The notes: generated by a model not told the origin, from the sequence alone. Shown: positions 22,053 to 31,753, counted from the first letter of the stretch. The stretch is DNA of 64,000 nucleotides from Sphingomonas sp. (GCF_019635515.1 NZ_JAHBZI010000002.1:351664-415663); one strand, 5' to 3'. Numbers and translations: made by a program.

Positions 22053-23077
22053 AAGGCGCGGGCCACCGCGAACTCGACCGCCTCGACCATCGCGTCCTTG
22101 GCCGCGCCGCTCGCAAAGCCGCCCAGGGCGTCGATCGCGCGCTGGCCGTAATGGCGCGCGCGGGCGAGCGTGTCATCGACTGCGCGGCTTGACTGGACCA
22201 GCCGGATCGCTTCGGCGAAATCCTCGTCCGTCACGCGCCGGCCCGCGATCGCGTCCTTCCAGAACGCCCGCGCCGCTTCGTCGCCGCGCGCATAGGCGAG
22301 GATCACCGGCAGGGTCATCTTGCCCTCGCGGAAATCGTCGCCGGCGTCCTTGCCCATCGTGTTCGCGTCGGAGACATAATCGATCGCGTCGTCGACGAGC
22401 TGAAAGGCGATGCCGAGATTGCGGCCATAGGCGTCGAGCGCGGCTTCATCCCCTTCGCCGCGTTCTGCGACCACTGCGGCGATCCGGCACGCGGCGGCGA
22501 ACAGCGCCGCGGTCTTGGCGCCGATAATGTCGAGATAGCGCTCTTCGGAGATGTCGAGCCGGCGCACGGCGGTCAGCTGGTTGACCTCGCCCTCCGCGAT
22601 CACCGCCGATGCGTTCGACAGGATCTTGAGCACCTTCAGACTGCCATCCTCGACCATCAGCTCAAAGCTGCGCGAGAACAGGAAGTCGCCGACCAGCACG
22701 CTCGCCGGATTGCCCCAGATGATGTTGGCGGTGCGGCGGCCGCGGCGCAGATCGGAGGAATCGACGACGTCGTCGTGGAGCAGCGTCGCGGTATGGATGA
22801 ACTCGACGCATGCCGCGAGCCGGTGATGCCGCGTGCCTGAATAGCCGAGCAGTTGCGCGCTCGCGAGTGTCAGCATCGGCCGCATGCGCTTGCCGCCGCC
22901 AGCGATCAGATGGCCAGCCAGCTCGGGGATCAGCGGGATATCCGACTGCATCCGATCGAGGATGACCGCGTTGACCAGATTGAGATCGTGCGCGACCAGC
23001 GCCAGCATCGGATCGAGCGAAGGCTGGGTCTTGCCGCCCGGGCGGTGGCCCCCAAGCTGATGGACAGTCGCGCTCAT
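22049..23077 (-). CDS. ispB: Polyprenyl diphosphate synthase (quinone side-chain)
   Basis: Trans-prenyl transferase, 342 residues, that builds the long isoprenoid chain of ubiquinone. Both aspartate-rich motifs are seen: LLHDDVVDSSDLRRG and FQLVDDAIDYVSD. Other family blocks: GGGKRMRPMLTLASAQ and WGNPASVLVGDFLFSRSF. Chain length (octa- or decaprenyl) cannot be read directly. Sphingomonads mainly make Q-10, so decaprenyl is likely by inference. The ATG at 23077 matches the family start. Divergent from the chorismate mutase gene. Confidence 0.93.
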   Translation of the reverse strand: MSATVHQLGGHRPGGKTQPSLDPMLALVAHDLNLVNAVILDRMQSDIPLIPELAGHLIAGGGKRMRPMLTLASAQLLGYSGTRHHRLAACVEFIHTATLLHDDVVDSSDLRRGRRTANIIWGNPASVLVGDFLFSRSFELMVEDGSLKVLKILSNASAVIAEGEVNQLTAVRRLDISEERYLDIIGAKTAALFAAACRIAAVVAERGEGDEAALDAYGRNLGIAFQLVDDAIDYVSDANTMGKDAGDDFREGKMTLPVILAYARGDEAARAFWKDAIAGRRVTDEDFAEAIRLVQSSRAVDDTLARARHYGQRAIDALGGFASGAAKDAMVEAVEFAVARAF

Positions 23078-23149
23078 GGGGGCGCTCTGGCCCCAGACGG
23101 CGGCAAAGGCAAGGCTTGCGTGCCCCGATTGGCTGCGCAAAGAGAGCAT

Positions 23150-23458
23150 ATGTCTGACGACACGCTCACTCGCTTCCGCCAGAGCATCGACAATATCGAT
23201 GCGGCGCTGATCCATATGCTGGCCGAGCGCTTCAAGGTCACCCAGGCGGTCGGCGCCTATAAGGCCACGCACGGCCTGCCGCCCGCCGATCCGGGGCGCG
23301 AGGAAGCGCAGATCGCGCGGCTGCGCGCGCTGGCCAAACAGGCCGATCTCGATCCCGAATTCTCCGAAAAATTCCTGCGCTTCATTATCGATGAAGTGAT
23401 CCGCCATCACGAGCAGGCCCGGAGGTCGGACAAGGCGCGCGGAACCGCCGCCGCCTGA
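23150..23458 (+). CDS. Chorismate mutase (AroQ type, stand-alone)
   Basis: Small all-helical enzyme of 102 residues that converts chorismate to prephenate for Phe and Tyr synthesis. Motifs: RFRQSIDNIDAALIHMLAERFKVTQAVGAYK and FIIDEVIRHHEQAR. The ATG at 23150 follows AGAGAG. Prephenate dehydratase (pheA) is encoded 14 kb away without a mutase domain, so this gene likely supplies prephenate for it. The GH130 gene starts 28 bp downstream. Confidence 0.92.
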   Translation: MSDDTLTRFRQSIDNIDAALIHMLAERFKVTQAVGAYKATHGLPPADPGREEAQIARLRALAKQADLDPEFSEKFLRFIIDEVIRHHEQARRSDKARGTAAA

Positions 23459-23486
23459 TCCCGTTCGGACGAGCGAGGGGAATAGC

Positions 23487-24602
23487 TTGGCCGACGACTA
23501 TCTGATTTTCCGTCCCGATGACGTCGATCTGACGCGCTCGCCGCTGCGGCGCGGGATAGCGGCGCCGACCTTTGTGCTGGGTGCGTTCAATCCTGGGCTC
23601 ACCCGCCTGTCCAACGGCAATCTGCTGCTGATGGTTCGCGTCGCCGAGGCATTGCGCGAGCCGGTCGATGGCGATTGCGTGCGTGCGATCCGTTGGACGG
23701 CGCAAGGCTATGTCCTCGACCGGCATCCGCTGCCTGGGGTGGAGATGGGCGATCCGCGCCAGTTCGCGCTGCGTGACCGCAATCCGCGTCTGCTCGGGTT
23801 GACCTCGCTGTCATGGTTGCTGCCGGTCGAGATCAGCGCCGATGCGCGGGCGATCGTGAAGATCCATTACGACAAGGCGATCGAGCCCTCGGCCAGCTAT
23901 ATGGACTACGGCGTCGAGGACGCCCGCATCAGCCTGGTCGGCGGCAGCTGGTGGATGACCGTCTGCGGCGTCTCGGCCGAGCGCCACTGCACCGCCATGT
24001 ACCATTCGGTGAACGGCATGGATTACAATCTGCTCGGTATCGTCCTCGATCACCAGAACAAGGACATGCTGCTGTTCGAAGGCAAGGTGGCCGGCAAGTT
24101 CATGGCGCTGACCCGCCCGCTGGGTAAAGTCTATTTCGCCTACCCGCAAGACAGCGAGTGGTTCGGCGGTCCCGCGATCAACATGGCGCAGTCGCCCGAC
24201 GGGTTGCACTGGAAGCCGCTCGATACCCCCGGCATCCGCGCGCGCAAGGGCACGACGAGTACCCAGCGCATCGGCGGCGGCAGCCAGCCGGTGCTGACGC
24301 CAGAGGGCTGGCTGATGATCTATCACGGCGTCGAGAAACAGGGCGCGGTCGGCGTCTATCGCAGCTTCTGGGCGCTGCTCGACAAGGACGATCCGTCGAA
24401 GATCCTGCGGCTGGAGGATGGCGAGCCTTTGCTCGAAGCCAATCCGGTGCTGACAGCCGATATCGCCCACCAGATGTATCTGCCCACTCCCGTGGTCTTT
24501 ACCACCGGCCTGGCCGACGGCGGAGATCATTATATCGTCGCCAGCGGCGAGGCCGACTTGGCCTGCCGCATCACCCATATCCCCAAGGAGCGGTTCGCGT
24601 GA
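23487..24602 (+). CDS. GH130 family glycoside phosphorylase/hydrolase
   Basis: Product of 371 residues in the GH130 family, five-bladed propeller enzymes that phosphorolyse or hydrolyse beta-mannosides. The family signature YGVEDARI is at residues 141-148, with the likely catalytic Asp145. Other blocks: FNPGLTRLSNGNLLLMVRVAE, HQNKDMLLFEGKVAG and GGGSQPVLTPEGWLMIYHG. Start is a TTG with GAGGGGA 8 bases upstream. Its last codons overlap the GH13 gene. Substrate is not known; a mannoside is the family-based guess. Confidence 0.88.
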   Translation: MADDYLIFRPDDVDLTRSPLRRGIAAPTFVLGAFNPGLTRLSNGNLLLMVRVAEALREPVDGDCVRAIRWTAQGYVLDRHPLPGVEMGDPRQFALRDRNPRLLGLTSLSWLLPVEISADARAIVKIHYDKAIEPSASYMDYGVEDARISLVGGSWWMTVCGVSAERHCTAMYHSVNGMDYNLLGIVLDHQNKDMLLFEGKVAGKFMALTRPLGKVYFAYPQDSEWFGGPAINMAQSPDGLHWKPLDTPGIRARKGTTSTQRIGGGSQPVLTPEGWLMIYHGVEKQGAVGVYRSFWALLDKDDPSKILRLEDGEPLLEANPVLTADIAHQMYLPTPVVFTTGLADGGDHYIVASGEADLACRITHIPKERFA

Positions 24603-26170
24603 CCCACGCCGAATGGTGGAAATCCGCCACGATCTACCAGATCTATCCGCGCTCGTTCCAGGATTCCAACGGCGATGGGATCGGTGACCTCCCCGGCATC
24701 GAACGTCGCCTCGACGATCTCAAATCGCTCGGCGTCGACGCGATCTGGATTTCGCCGATCTTCCCTTCGCCGATGGCCGATTTCGGCTACGACGTCGCCG
24801 ATTACACCGACATCGATCCGCGTTTCGGCACGCTCGACGATTTCGATTCGCTGCTCAAGGCCGCGCACGATCGCGGCCTCAAGCTGCTCCTCGATCTCGT
24901 CCCCAATCACACCTCCAGCGAACATCCCTGGTTCCAGAAAAGCCGCTCGTCCCGCGACAATCCCAAGCGCGACTGGTATCTCTGGCGCGACGCCAAGCCG
25001 GACGGTTCGCCCCCGAACAACTGGATCAGCGATTTCGGCGGCCCGGCCTGGGAATGGGACGAGCACACCGGCCAATATTATTATCACGCGTTTCTGAAGG
25101 AACAGCCCGACCTCAACTGGCGCAACCCCCAGGTGCGCGCCGCGATGATAGATGTGCTGCGCTTCTGGTTCGAGCGCGGCGTCGATGGCTTCCGCATCGA
25201 TGTGCTGTGGCACATGATCAAGCACCAGGATTTCCCCGATAATCCGAAGAACGAGGAATGGCGCGAGGGCTGGCCCGAATTCGCCACCGTCCATCAGGAG
25301 CATTCGACCGACCAGCCCGAAGTCCATGACATCGCCGCAGGAATGCGGAAGGTCGCCGACGAATATGGCGCCCGCGTCCTGATCGGCGAGATCTATCTGC
25401 CGGTGCCCAAATTGGTCACTTATTACGGCACGCCCGAAGCCCCCGGGGTCCATCTCCCCTTCAATTTCCAGCTGATCGCCGCCGATTGGCACGCCCGCAA
25501 GATCGCCCACCGCATCGCCAAATATGAAGCCGCGCTGCCCGCAGGCGGCTGGCCCAATTGGGTGCTCGGCAACCATGATCGCCCCCGCATCGCCACCAAG
25601 GCCGGCCCCGAACAGGCGCGTGTGGCGATGATGCTTCTCCTCACGCTCCGCGGCACCCCGACGCTTTATTATGGCGACGAGCTCGGCATGGAGGATGTGC
25701 CGATCCCGGCGCATCTTGTGCAGGATCCGCGCGAGCTGAACGAGCCCGGCATCGGCATGGGCCGCGATCCGGTGCGCACCCCGATGGCATGGGATGCGAG
25801 CGCCAATGCCGGCTTTTCCCCCGCCGATCCCTGGCTGCCGCTCCATAAGGATTGGGCCCGGCGCAACATGGCCGCCCAGCGCGAGGATCCCGCCTCGATG
25901 TGGCGATTCACCCAGAAACTGCTCGCGCTGCGCCACCAGCATCCCGCGCTCGCCATCGGCGATTATGCGGGCGTGGACGCGACCGGCGATGTCCTCGCCT
26001 ACGAACGCCGCCATGGCGGCGAACGGCTGCTGATCGTCCTCAATCTCGGCGGCACCGCGCAGAGCTTCGCCATTCCCGAATGGGCCGAAGGGCTGTCGGT
26101 GATCGCCAGCGCGCGGGGTGGCAGCGATCCGGCGATCCTCGGGCCAAACGAAGGCTATGTTCTCGCATGA
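24599..26170 (+). CDS. GH13 family alpha-glucosidase/amylase-like enzyme
   Basis: Alpha-glycosidase of 523 residues, GTG start overlapping the GH130 stop (GTGA). The barrel motifs are intact: DLVPNHTS (about 99-106), GFRIDVL with nucleophile Asp201, LIGEIYL with acid/base Glu264, and LGNHDRPR with His326-Asp327. The start YQIYPRSFQDSNGDGIGDLPG is typical of alpha-glucosidases and oligo-1,6-glucosidases. No signal peptide is seen, so it should be cytoplasmic. It probably acts on a short alpha-glucoside made or used by the adjacent enzymes. Confidence 0.92.
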   Translation: MTHAEWWKSATIYQIYPRSFQDSNGDGIGDLPGIERRLDDLKSLGVDAIWISPIFPSPMADFGYDVADYTDIDPRFGTLDDFDSLLKAAHDRGLKLLLDLVPNHTSSEHPWFQKSRSSRDNPKRDWYLWRDAKPDGSPPNNWISDFGGPAWEWDEHTGQYYYHAFLKEQPDLNWRNPQVRAAMIDVLRFWFERGVDGFRIDVLWHMIKHQDFPDNPKNEEWREGWPEFATVHQEHSTDQPEVHDIAAGMRKVADEYGARVLIGEIYLPVPKLVTYYGTPEAPGVHLPFNFQLIAADWHARKIAHRIAKYEAALPAGGWPNWVLGNHDRPRIATKAGPEQARVAMMLLLTLRGTPTLYYGDELGMEDVPIPAHLVQDPRELNEPGIGMGRDPVRTPMAWDASANAGFSPADPWLPLHKDWARRNMAAQREDPASMWRFTQKLLALRHQHPALAIGDYAGVDATGDVLAYERRHGGERLLIVLNLGGTAQSFAIPEWAEGLSVIASARGGSDPAILGPNEGYVLA

Positions 26171-27174
26171 AGATCGCGATGATCGCCCCGATCGCGTGGC
26201 GCACGCCGCCACGCCATTACGGCCCATGGGAGCTGGTGACGAGCCTGCTGACCGAGGCTCTCGTCGCGCGGGGCATCGACGTCACGCTGTTCGCGACGCA
26301 GGATTCGCTTACCGCCGCGACTCTCGCCGGCGTGGTTCCCGCGCCCTATGAGGAAGACCCGCGCGTGGATGCCAAGGTCTGGGAATATGCCCATCTCGCC
26401 CATGTCTTCGAGCGCGCTGGCGAATTCGACCTGATCCATAATCAGGCCGATTTCCCTGCGCACGCCTTTGCCGGCCTGGTCGAAACGCCGATGGTCACCA
26501 CCATCCACGGCTTCGGCTCCGAGCGCATCCTGCCGATGTACAAGCCCTATGAGGACCGCGTCCATTTTGTCGCGATCAGCGATGCGGACCGCCATCGGAG
26601 CCTCAAATACGCCGCGACCATCCACCACGGCATCCGCCCGAACGAATTTCCCTTCGTTTCAGACGGCGGCGAGGATCTGCTCTTCTTCGGCCGCATGCAC
26701 CCGGACAAGGGGGCGGCGGAAGCGATCCAGGTCGCCCACGCCACCGGCCGCCGTCTCAATCTCTACGGCATCGTCCAGGATCAGGGCTATTTCGACCGCG
26801 AAGTGGCCCCGCATCTCAGCGATCGCATCGTCTATCACGGCGCCGTCGGCGGCGAGCTGCGGTTGAAGGCGCTCGGCAACGCGCAGGCGCTGCTCCACCT
26901 CATCAATTTCGACGAGCCCTTTGGCCTGTCGGTAATCGAAGCCATGGCCTGTGGAACTCCGGCCATCGCTATTAACCGCGGCAGCATGCCCGAACTGATC
27001 GACGATGGCGTAACCGGCGTACTGGTCGATTCGGTCGGGGAAGCGATCACCGCGCTGGGCACGATCCACACCATCGATCGCGCCGCCGCGCGCCGTGCGG
27101 TCGTCGAGCGCTTCTCGGTCGAGGCGATGGCCGATAAATATATCGCGCTCTACCGCCGAATCCTCGGACCCTAG
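26167..27174 (+). CDS. Family 4 glycosyltransferase (GT-B)
   Basis: Retaining glycosyltransferase of 335 residues whose ATG overlaps the GH13 stop. The N-terminal domain has MIAPIAWRTPPRHYGPWELV; the C-terminal domain has LLFFGRMHPDKGAAEAI and the E-x7-E motif EPFGLSVIEAMACGTPAI that binds the nucleotide sugar. No signal or membrane segment is visible. The three overlapping genes GH130, GH13 and GT4 suggest one pathway in which a glycoside is made and broken down. The product is unknown. Confidence 0.9.
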   Translation: MKIAMIAPIAWRTPPRHYGPWELVTSLLTEALVARGIDVTLFATQDSLTAATLAGVVPAPYEEDPRVDAKVWEYAHLAHVFERAGEFDLIHNQADFPAHAFAGLVETPMVTTIHGFGSERILPMYKPYEDRVHFVAISDADRHRSLKYAATIHHGIRPNEFPFVSDGGEDLLFFGRMHPDKGAAEAIQVAHATGRRLNLYGIVQDQGYFDREVAPHLSDRIVYHGAVGGELRLKALGNAQALLHLINFDEPFGLSVIEAMACGTPAIAINRGSMPELIDDGVTGVLVDSVGEAITALGTIHTIDRAAARRAVVERFSVEAMADKYIALYRRILGP

Positions 27175-28181
27175 GTGGCGAAAGCGGGCTGGTACGCGTA
27201 CAGCCCCGGCGTCCCCCCGGTCATCACGAACAGCACATCGCCCGTGAACCGTCCGCCGGCGAGCCCTGCCAGCACCCCCGCAAACGCCTTGCCGCTATAG
27301 ACCGGATCGATCAGCAGGCCCTCCTGCCGCGCCATCAGCCGCACCGCCGCGAGCATCGCCTCGGTCGGGATGCCGTACTCCGCGCCGCGCTGGCTTGCGT
27401 CGATCCGGATCGACGCCGCGTCCAGCACACCGCCGCCCAGCAGCGCCAGTGTTTCATTGGCCAGCGCGAGGGTACCGCGCTCCGCCTCGTCCAAAGCCGC
27501 GAGCACCGTGAACGACGACACCCGGCGCGGATCGTCTCCCGCCGCCGCCATCCCCGCCGCCAGCCCGGCATGCGTGCCATGGCTGCCATTGGCGACGATG
27601 ACGTTCGCGAACTTCAGGCCCATTTCGGCCTCCTGCGCCCGTATCTCGTTGGCGCAATCCACATAGCCGAGCGCACCGACCGGCGAGGACCCGCCGGCGC
27701 CGACCATATAGGGCTTGCGCCCTTCCGCCCGCAGCGCCTCGGCTCGTATGCGCGCCGCCGCCAGCGCATCCGCTCCGCGCGGCAAATGGTGCACCGTCGC
27801 GCCGAACAGTCCGTCGAGCAGCTGGTTGCCGTTGTCGCGATAGGCCGGATCGTCACGCGGCACCGTGTCGGTCAGCATCAGCTCGGCCGCCAGGCCCATC
27901 CGCGCCGCCGCCGCCGCGCTCAGCCGCGCATGGTTCGATTGCCGCGCGCCCGTCGTGATGAACGTGTCGCAGCCTTGTGCGAGCGCTTCGCCGAGCAGGA
28001 ATTCGAGCTTGCGCAATTTATTGCCGCCGCCGCCCAGCCCCATCAGGTCGTCGCGCTTCACGAACAGCCGCGCGCCTTCGAGCGCCAGTGCGGCCTCGAT
28101 CCGCGTCAGTTGCTGGATCGGTGTCGGCGCGTCGAACAGGCGCACGCGAGGGAAGCGGTTCAGACGGCTCATCGAATGCAA
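27171..28181 (-). CDS. D-cysteine desulfhydrase / ACC deaminase family PLP enzyme
   Basis: Fold-type II PLP enzyme of 336 residues. The lysine in GGGGNKLRKLE is the PLP anchor; TGARQSNHARLSAAAA and GSHGTHAGLAAG are the phosphate-binding and substrate loops. It resembles both D-cysteine desulfhydrase (dcyD) and ACC deaminase, and the sequence alone does not settle which. The ATG at 28181 has AGAGGGA upstream; ATG 28172 is an alternative. Its stop overlaps the end of the convergent GT4 gene by four bases. Confidence 0.88.
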   Translation of the reverse strand: MHSMSRLNRFPRVRLFDAPTPIQQLTRIEAALALEGARLFVKRDDLMGLGGGGNKLRKLEFLLGEALAQGCDTFITTGARQSNHARLSAAAAARMGLAAELMLTDTVPRDDPAYRDNGNQLLDGLFGATVHHLPRGADALAAARIRAEALRAEGRKPYMVGAGGSSPVGALGYVDCANEIRAQEAEMGLKFANVIVANGSHGTHAGLAAGMAAAGDDPRRVSSFTVLAALDEAERGTLALANETLALLGGGVLDAASIRIDASQRGAEYGIPTEAMLAAVRLMARQEGLLIDPVYSGKAFAGVLAGLAGGRFTGDVLFVMTGGTPGLYAYQPAFAT

Positions 28182-28184
28182 ATG

Positions 28185-28321
28185 TCCCTCTCCCGGCGGT
28201 AGAGGGAAGGGGCCCGCCGCGAAGCGGTGGGAAGGGTGGGGATCGAAATCAGCAACTCCGGTCTACCCTCACCCTTCCGCCGGCTTCGCCAGCTCCCTCC
28301 CTCTCCCAAAGGGGAGAGGGA
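28185..28321. repeat. Nested inverted repeat between smc and the PLP enzyme gene
   Basis: Outer arms CCCTCTCCC (28186-28194) and GGGGAGAGGG (28311-28320) enclose inner arms GAAGGGTGGGG (28231-28241) and CCTCACCCTTC (28267-28277). It also contains a terminal hairpin CCCTCTCC-CAAA-GGGGAGAGGG. It fills the whole gap and differs from the two-hairpin family. It could end smc transcription or be a miniature mobile repeat. Confidence 0.75.
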
Positions 28322-28323
28322 AT

Positions 28324-31300
28324 TTATTCCGCCGCCAGCAGCGTCTCGGCCCCGCCCAGATCGACCGACACCAGCCGGCTCACGCCCTGCTCGACCATCG
28401 TCACCCCGAACAGCCGGTGCATCCGGCTCATCGTCGCGGCATTGTGGGTGACGATCAGATAGCGGGTCGCGGTCTCGCGGGTCATCGCCTCCAGCAGGTC
28501 GCAGAAGCGCTCGATATTGGCGTCGTCCAGCGGCGCATCGACTTCGTCGAGCACGCAGATCGGCGCGGGATTGGTGAGGAACAGCGCGAAGATCAGCGCC
28601 ACCGCCGTCAGTGCCTGCTCGCCGCCCGAAAGCAACGTCAGCGATTGCAGTTTCTTGCCCGGCGGCTGCGCCATGATCTCGAGGCCCGCCTCCAGTGGGT
28701 CGTCCGAATCGACCAACTCGAGATGCGCCGCGCCGCCGTTGAACAAGGTCGTGAACAGCCGCCGGAAATGCATATCGACCGCTTCGAATGCCGCCAGTAG
28801 CCGTTGCCGTCCCTCGCGGTTGAGCGTGCCGATCGAACCGCGCAGCCGGTTGACCGCCTGCGCCAGTTCGTCGCGCTCCTGCGCGTTGGTGGTGAAGGCG
28901 GCTTCGAGCTCGGCGAGCTCGCTCTCGGCGACGAGATTGACCGGCCCGATCCGCTCGCGCTCGGCGCTCAGTTTTTCATGGGACGCGGATTCGTCCTGCG
29001 GGCCGCGCACCGTATCCGCCTCGAACCCGGCCTTGCCTGGCAGCAACGGCGGCGGGCATTCGAAGCGCTCGCCCGAAAGCCGCCCCATCTCGATCCGCCG
29101 CGCTTCCTGATTCTCCGCGCGCGCCAATGCTCCGGCGCGCTCCTCGCGGGCCTGGGCCAGCGTCTCGTTGGCGGCGCGCACTGCGCCTTCGGTTTCGCGC
29201 AGCGCCTCCTCGGCGGCCTGTTCGGCGGCTTGCGCGGCGGAGGATTGGCTGCGCGCCGCTTCGCTCTCGGCTTCGGCGGCGCTCACCTTGGCGTCGAGTT
29301 CGGCGGGCCGCGACGACAGCAGCTCGCTTTCTTCGGCCAGTTCCAGCGCGCGTTTATCCATTTCGGCGGAGCGCCGCGCCGCTTCGCCCGCGCGCGACTT
29401 CCAGCTCTTCGCCTCCGCGCCCGCCGCCGCGAACCGCTCCCGCGCCGCCGCGATTTCGCGCTCCAGCGTCCCGCGTTCGGCGCGTGCGCCGGCCGATGCG
29501 GCGCGCTTGGTCTCGGCATCGGCGGAAAGCGCCGCCACCTTGTCGCGGGTCGCGCTGCCATCGGGAAGCGCGCTTTTGGCGGCCTCGGCGCGGGCCAGTT
29601 CACTGGCCGCCTCGTCCTGTTCGGCGGAGACTCGCGCGCGGCGCGCGTCGAGATCGGCGCGCTGCGAATCGAGCCGTTCGAGCTGCGCGGTGGCGCGATC
29701 CTCGGCGCGTCCCGCCTCACGTCCCGCATTCTCGGCATGATCGAGCACGCGGCGGCAATCGCTGGCTGCGCGCCGCGCCTCGGCGATGGTCTCTTCGATC
29801 CGGCCCAGTTCGGCATCCGCCGATTCGACAGCGCGCACCGCGGCCGGCCGCGCTTTCTCGATCGCCGCCAGCCGGTTGATGTTCTGTAAGCGTTGCGCTG
29901 CGGCAGCACCGCCCGATTTGGCGACATAGCCGTCCCAGCGCCTGAGCGTGCCCGCCAGCGTCACCAGCCTTTGCCCAACCGCGAGCGGCTGACCGCTATC
30001 GCTTTCGGCGACCAGCACCTGCGCCAGCCGCCGCGCGAGGCCTGCAGGCGCAGCCACATGTCGCCCCAATGGCGTCGCCCCCTGCGGCGCGCCGGGATCG
30101 CCCGGCTGTGGCTCGGCGCCGGCCCAATAGCGTTCGGAACTCTGGTCCAGGCCGGCTTCCAGATCGTCGCCCAGCGCCCCCGCCAGCGCGCGCTCATAGC
30201 CGGCATCGACCTTCAATTTGTCGAGCAGCCGGTCCTTGTCCGAAGGCCGCGTCGCCTTGGCCAGCGCCTGGGCTTCGCTGTCGAGCTGCGCCAGCTCGGC
30301 ATGGGCGGAGGCCCGCGCCGATTGCGCCCGGTTACGCGCCTCCACGCCCGAGCGTTCCTCGGCATCCGCCCGCGCCAGCCCGGTCCGCGCGCTCTCGGCC
30401 TGGCGCAGCGCCTGCGCCCGCGCATCGGCTGCCCGCGCCTTCTCCGCCTTTAGCGGCTCGGCATCGGGCAGCGACCGCGCTTCGGCATCGATCCGCTCGC
30501 GGTCCCGCGTCGATCGCTCGACCCGCGTCCGCGCCGCCGCCAGCGCCGCCTCCGCCACCCGCTGCTCGGCGGCTTCGCTGGCCTGCGCCGCCAGCGCTTG
30601 CGCCAGCGCCACCTCGGCATCGCGCGCCGCCCGCTCGGCCTCGGCCAGTGCCGCATCCAGGGTCGGCATTTTGGTGGTGGCGAAGGTGATGCGCGCGTCG
30701 AGCGCTTTCTCTTCCTTGGCCAGCCGCGCCAGCGCTTCGGCCGCGTCGCGGGCCAGCGCGCCTTCGCGGCTCCGGTCGTCGGCCAGCCGGATCCCGGTGT
30801 CCTTCAGGTCATTGATCCGTCGCTCGACCGTCGCGCGCTCGCTGCGCAGGGCCGCCAGCGCGTGCATCGCTTCAGTCGCCCGGTCCCGTACCGCCAGGGC
30901 ATCCGCGCGCGCCGTCGCCAGCGCGGTCGCGGCTGCCTGCTGCACACCGACGGCGTCTTCATGCGCCTGCGTCCGCGCCGCGACCAAGGCCTGCGCGCCC
31001 TCGGCCTCCTTCTTGGCCGCATCCGCCGCCGCCGCCGCATCGCGCCAGCGCGCGAAGATCATCCGCGCCTCGGCCACCCGGATCCGGTCGGAAAGCTCGC
31101 GATACCGCTCCGCCTGCCGCGCCTGGCGCTTCAAGGCCGCCGCGCGCGATTCCTGATCGCCGATCACTTCATCGAGGCGCGTCAGATTGGCCTCGGTCGC
31201 GCGCAATTTCTGCTCGGCATCCCTGCGGCGCACATGCAGCCCGGCGATCCCCGCCGCTTCTTCCAGCATCGCCCGCCGCTCGGCCGGCTTGGCCGAGATG

Positions 31301-31731
31301 ATTGATCCGATCCGCCCCTGGCTCACCAAAGCCGGCGAATGCGCGCCGGTTGCGGCATCGGCGAACGCCAGTCCGACATCTTTGGCCCGCACGTCGCGGC
31401 CATTGATCCGGTATGCCGATCCCGCGCCGCGCTCGATCCGGCGGACGACTTCGAACTCATCCTCGCCGCCCACTTGCTCGGCCAGGATCGATACTTCGGC
31501 GAAATCGCGCGCCGGCCGCGTCGCGGTGCCGGCGAAGATCACGTCCTCCATCCCCGCGCCGCGCATCGATTTGGCGCTGTTCTCGCCCATCGCCCAGCGC
31601 AGCGCTTCGAGGAGGTTGGATTTGCCGCAGCCATTGGGGCCGACGATTCCCGTCAGCCCCGGCTCGATTCGCAGATCGGCCGGGTCGACGAAGCTCTTGA
31701 AGCCTGTCAGCCGCAGCCGCTTGATCTGCAT
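28324..31731 (-). CDS. smc: Chromosome segregation protein SMC
   Basis: Condensin ATPase of 1135 residues. The N-terminal head has Walker A GPNGCGKSN (31-39) and the C-terminal head has the signature LSGGEQALTAVAL and Walker B ICVLDEVDAPLDD. Between them two long Ala/Glu/Arg-rich coiled coils flank a hinge of about 500-600. Start codon ATG at 31731 gives the normal MQIKRLRLTGFKSFVDP. It is preceded 22 bp by a DsbA-like gene and by dciA, giving the set dciA-dsbA-smc. No scpA or scpB in the window. Confidence 0.98.
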   Translation of the reverse strand: MQIKRLRLTGFKSFVDPADLRIEPGLTGIVGPNGCGKSNLLEALRWAMGENSAKSMRGAGMEDVIFAGTATRPARDFAEVSILAEQVGGEDEFEVVRRIERGAGSAYRINGRDVRAKDVGLAFADAATGAHSPALVSQGRIGSIISAKPAERRAMLEEAAGIAGLHVRRRDAEQKLRATEANLTRLDEVIGDQESRAAALKRQARQAERYRELSDRIRVAEARMIFARWRDAAAAADAAKKEAEGAQALVAARTQAHEDAVGVQQAAATALATARADALAVRDRATEAMHALAALRSERATVERRINDLKDTGIRLADDRSREGALARDAAEALARLAKEEKALDARITFATTKMPTLDAALAEAERAARDAEVALAQALAAQASEAAEQRVAEAALAAARTRVERSTRDRERIDAEARSLPDAEPLKAEKARAADARAQALRQAESARTGLARADAEERSGVEARNRAQSARASAHAELAQLDSEAQALAKATRPSDKDRLLDKLKVDAGYERALAGALGDDLEAGLDQSSERYWAGAEPQPGDPGAPQGATPLGRHVAAPAGLARRLAQVLVAESDSGQPLAVGQRLVTLAGTLRRWDGYVAKSGGAAAAQRLQNINRLAAIEKARPAAVRAVESADAELGRIEETIAEARRAASDCRRVLDHAENAGREAGRAEDRATAQLERLDSQRADLDARRARVSAEQDEAASELARAEAAKSALPDGSATRDKVAALSADAETKRAASAGARAERGTLEREIAAARERFAAAGAEAKSWKSRAGEAARRSAEMDKRALELAEESELLSSRPAELDAKVSAAEAESEAARSQSSAAQAAEQAAEEALRETEGAVRAANETLAQAREERAGALARAENQEARRIEMGRLSGERFECPPPLLPGKAGFEADTVRGPQDESASHEKLSAERERIGPVNLVAESELAELEAAFTTNAQERDELAQAVNRLRGSIGTLNREGRQRLLAAFEAVDMHFRRLFTTLFNGGAAHLELVDSDDPLEAGLEIMAQPPGKKLQSLTLLSGGEQALTAVALIFALFLTNPAPICVLDEVDAPLDDANIERFCDLLEAMTRETATRYLIVTHNAATMSRMHRLFGVTMVEQGVSRLVSVDLGGAETLLAAE

Positions 31732-31753
31732 GGTCGGGCTCTAGGGTTCCGGC

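Noticed and set aside
24530..26227. A long minus-strand open frame opposite the GH13 gene
   Set aside because: The plus-strand enzyme has all catalytic motifs and overlapping neighbours. The antisense frame has none.
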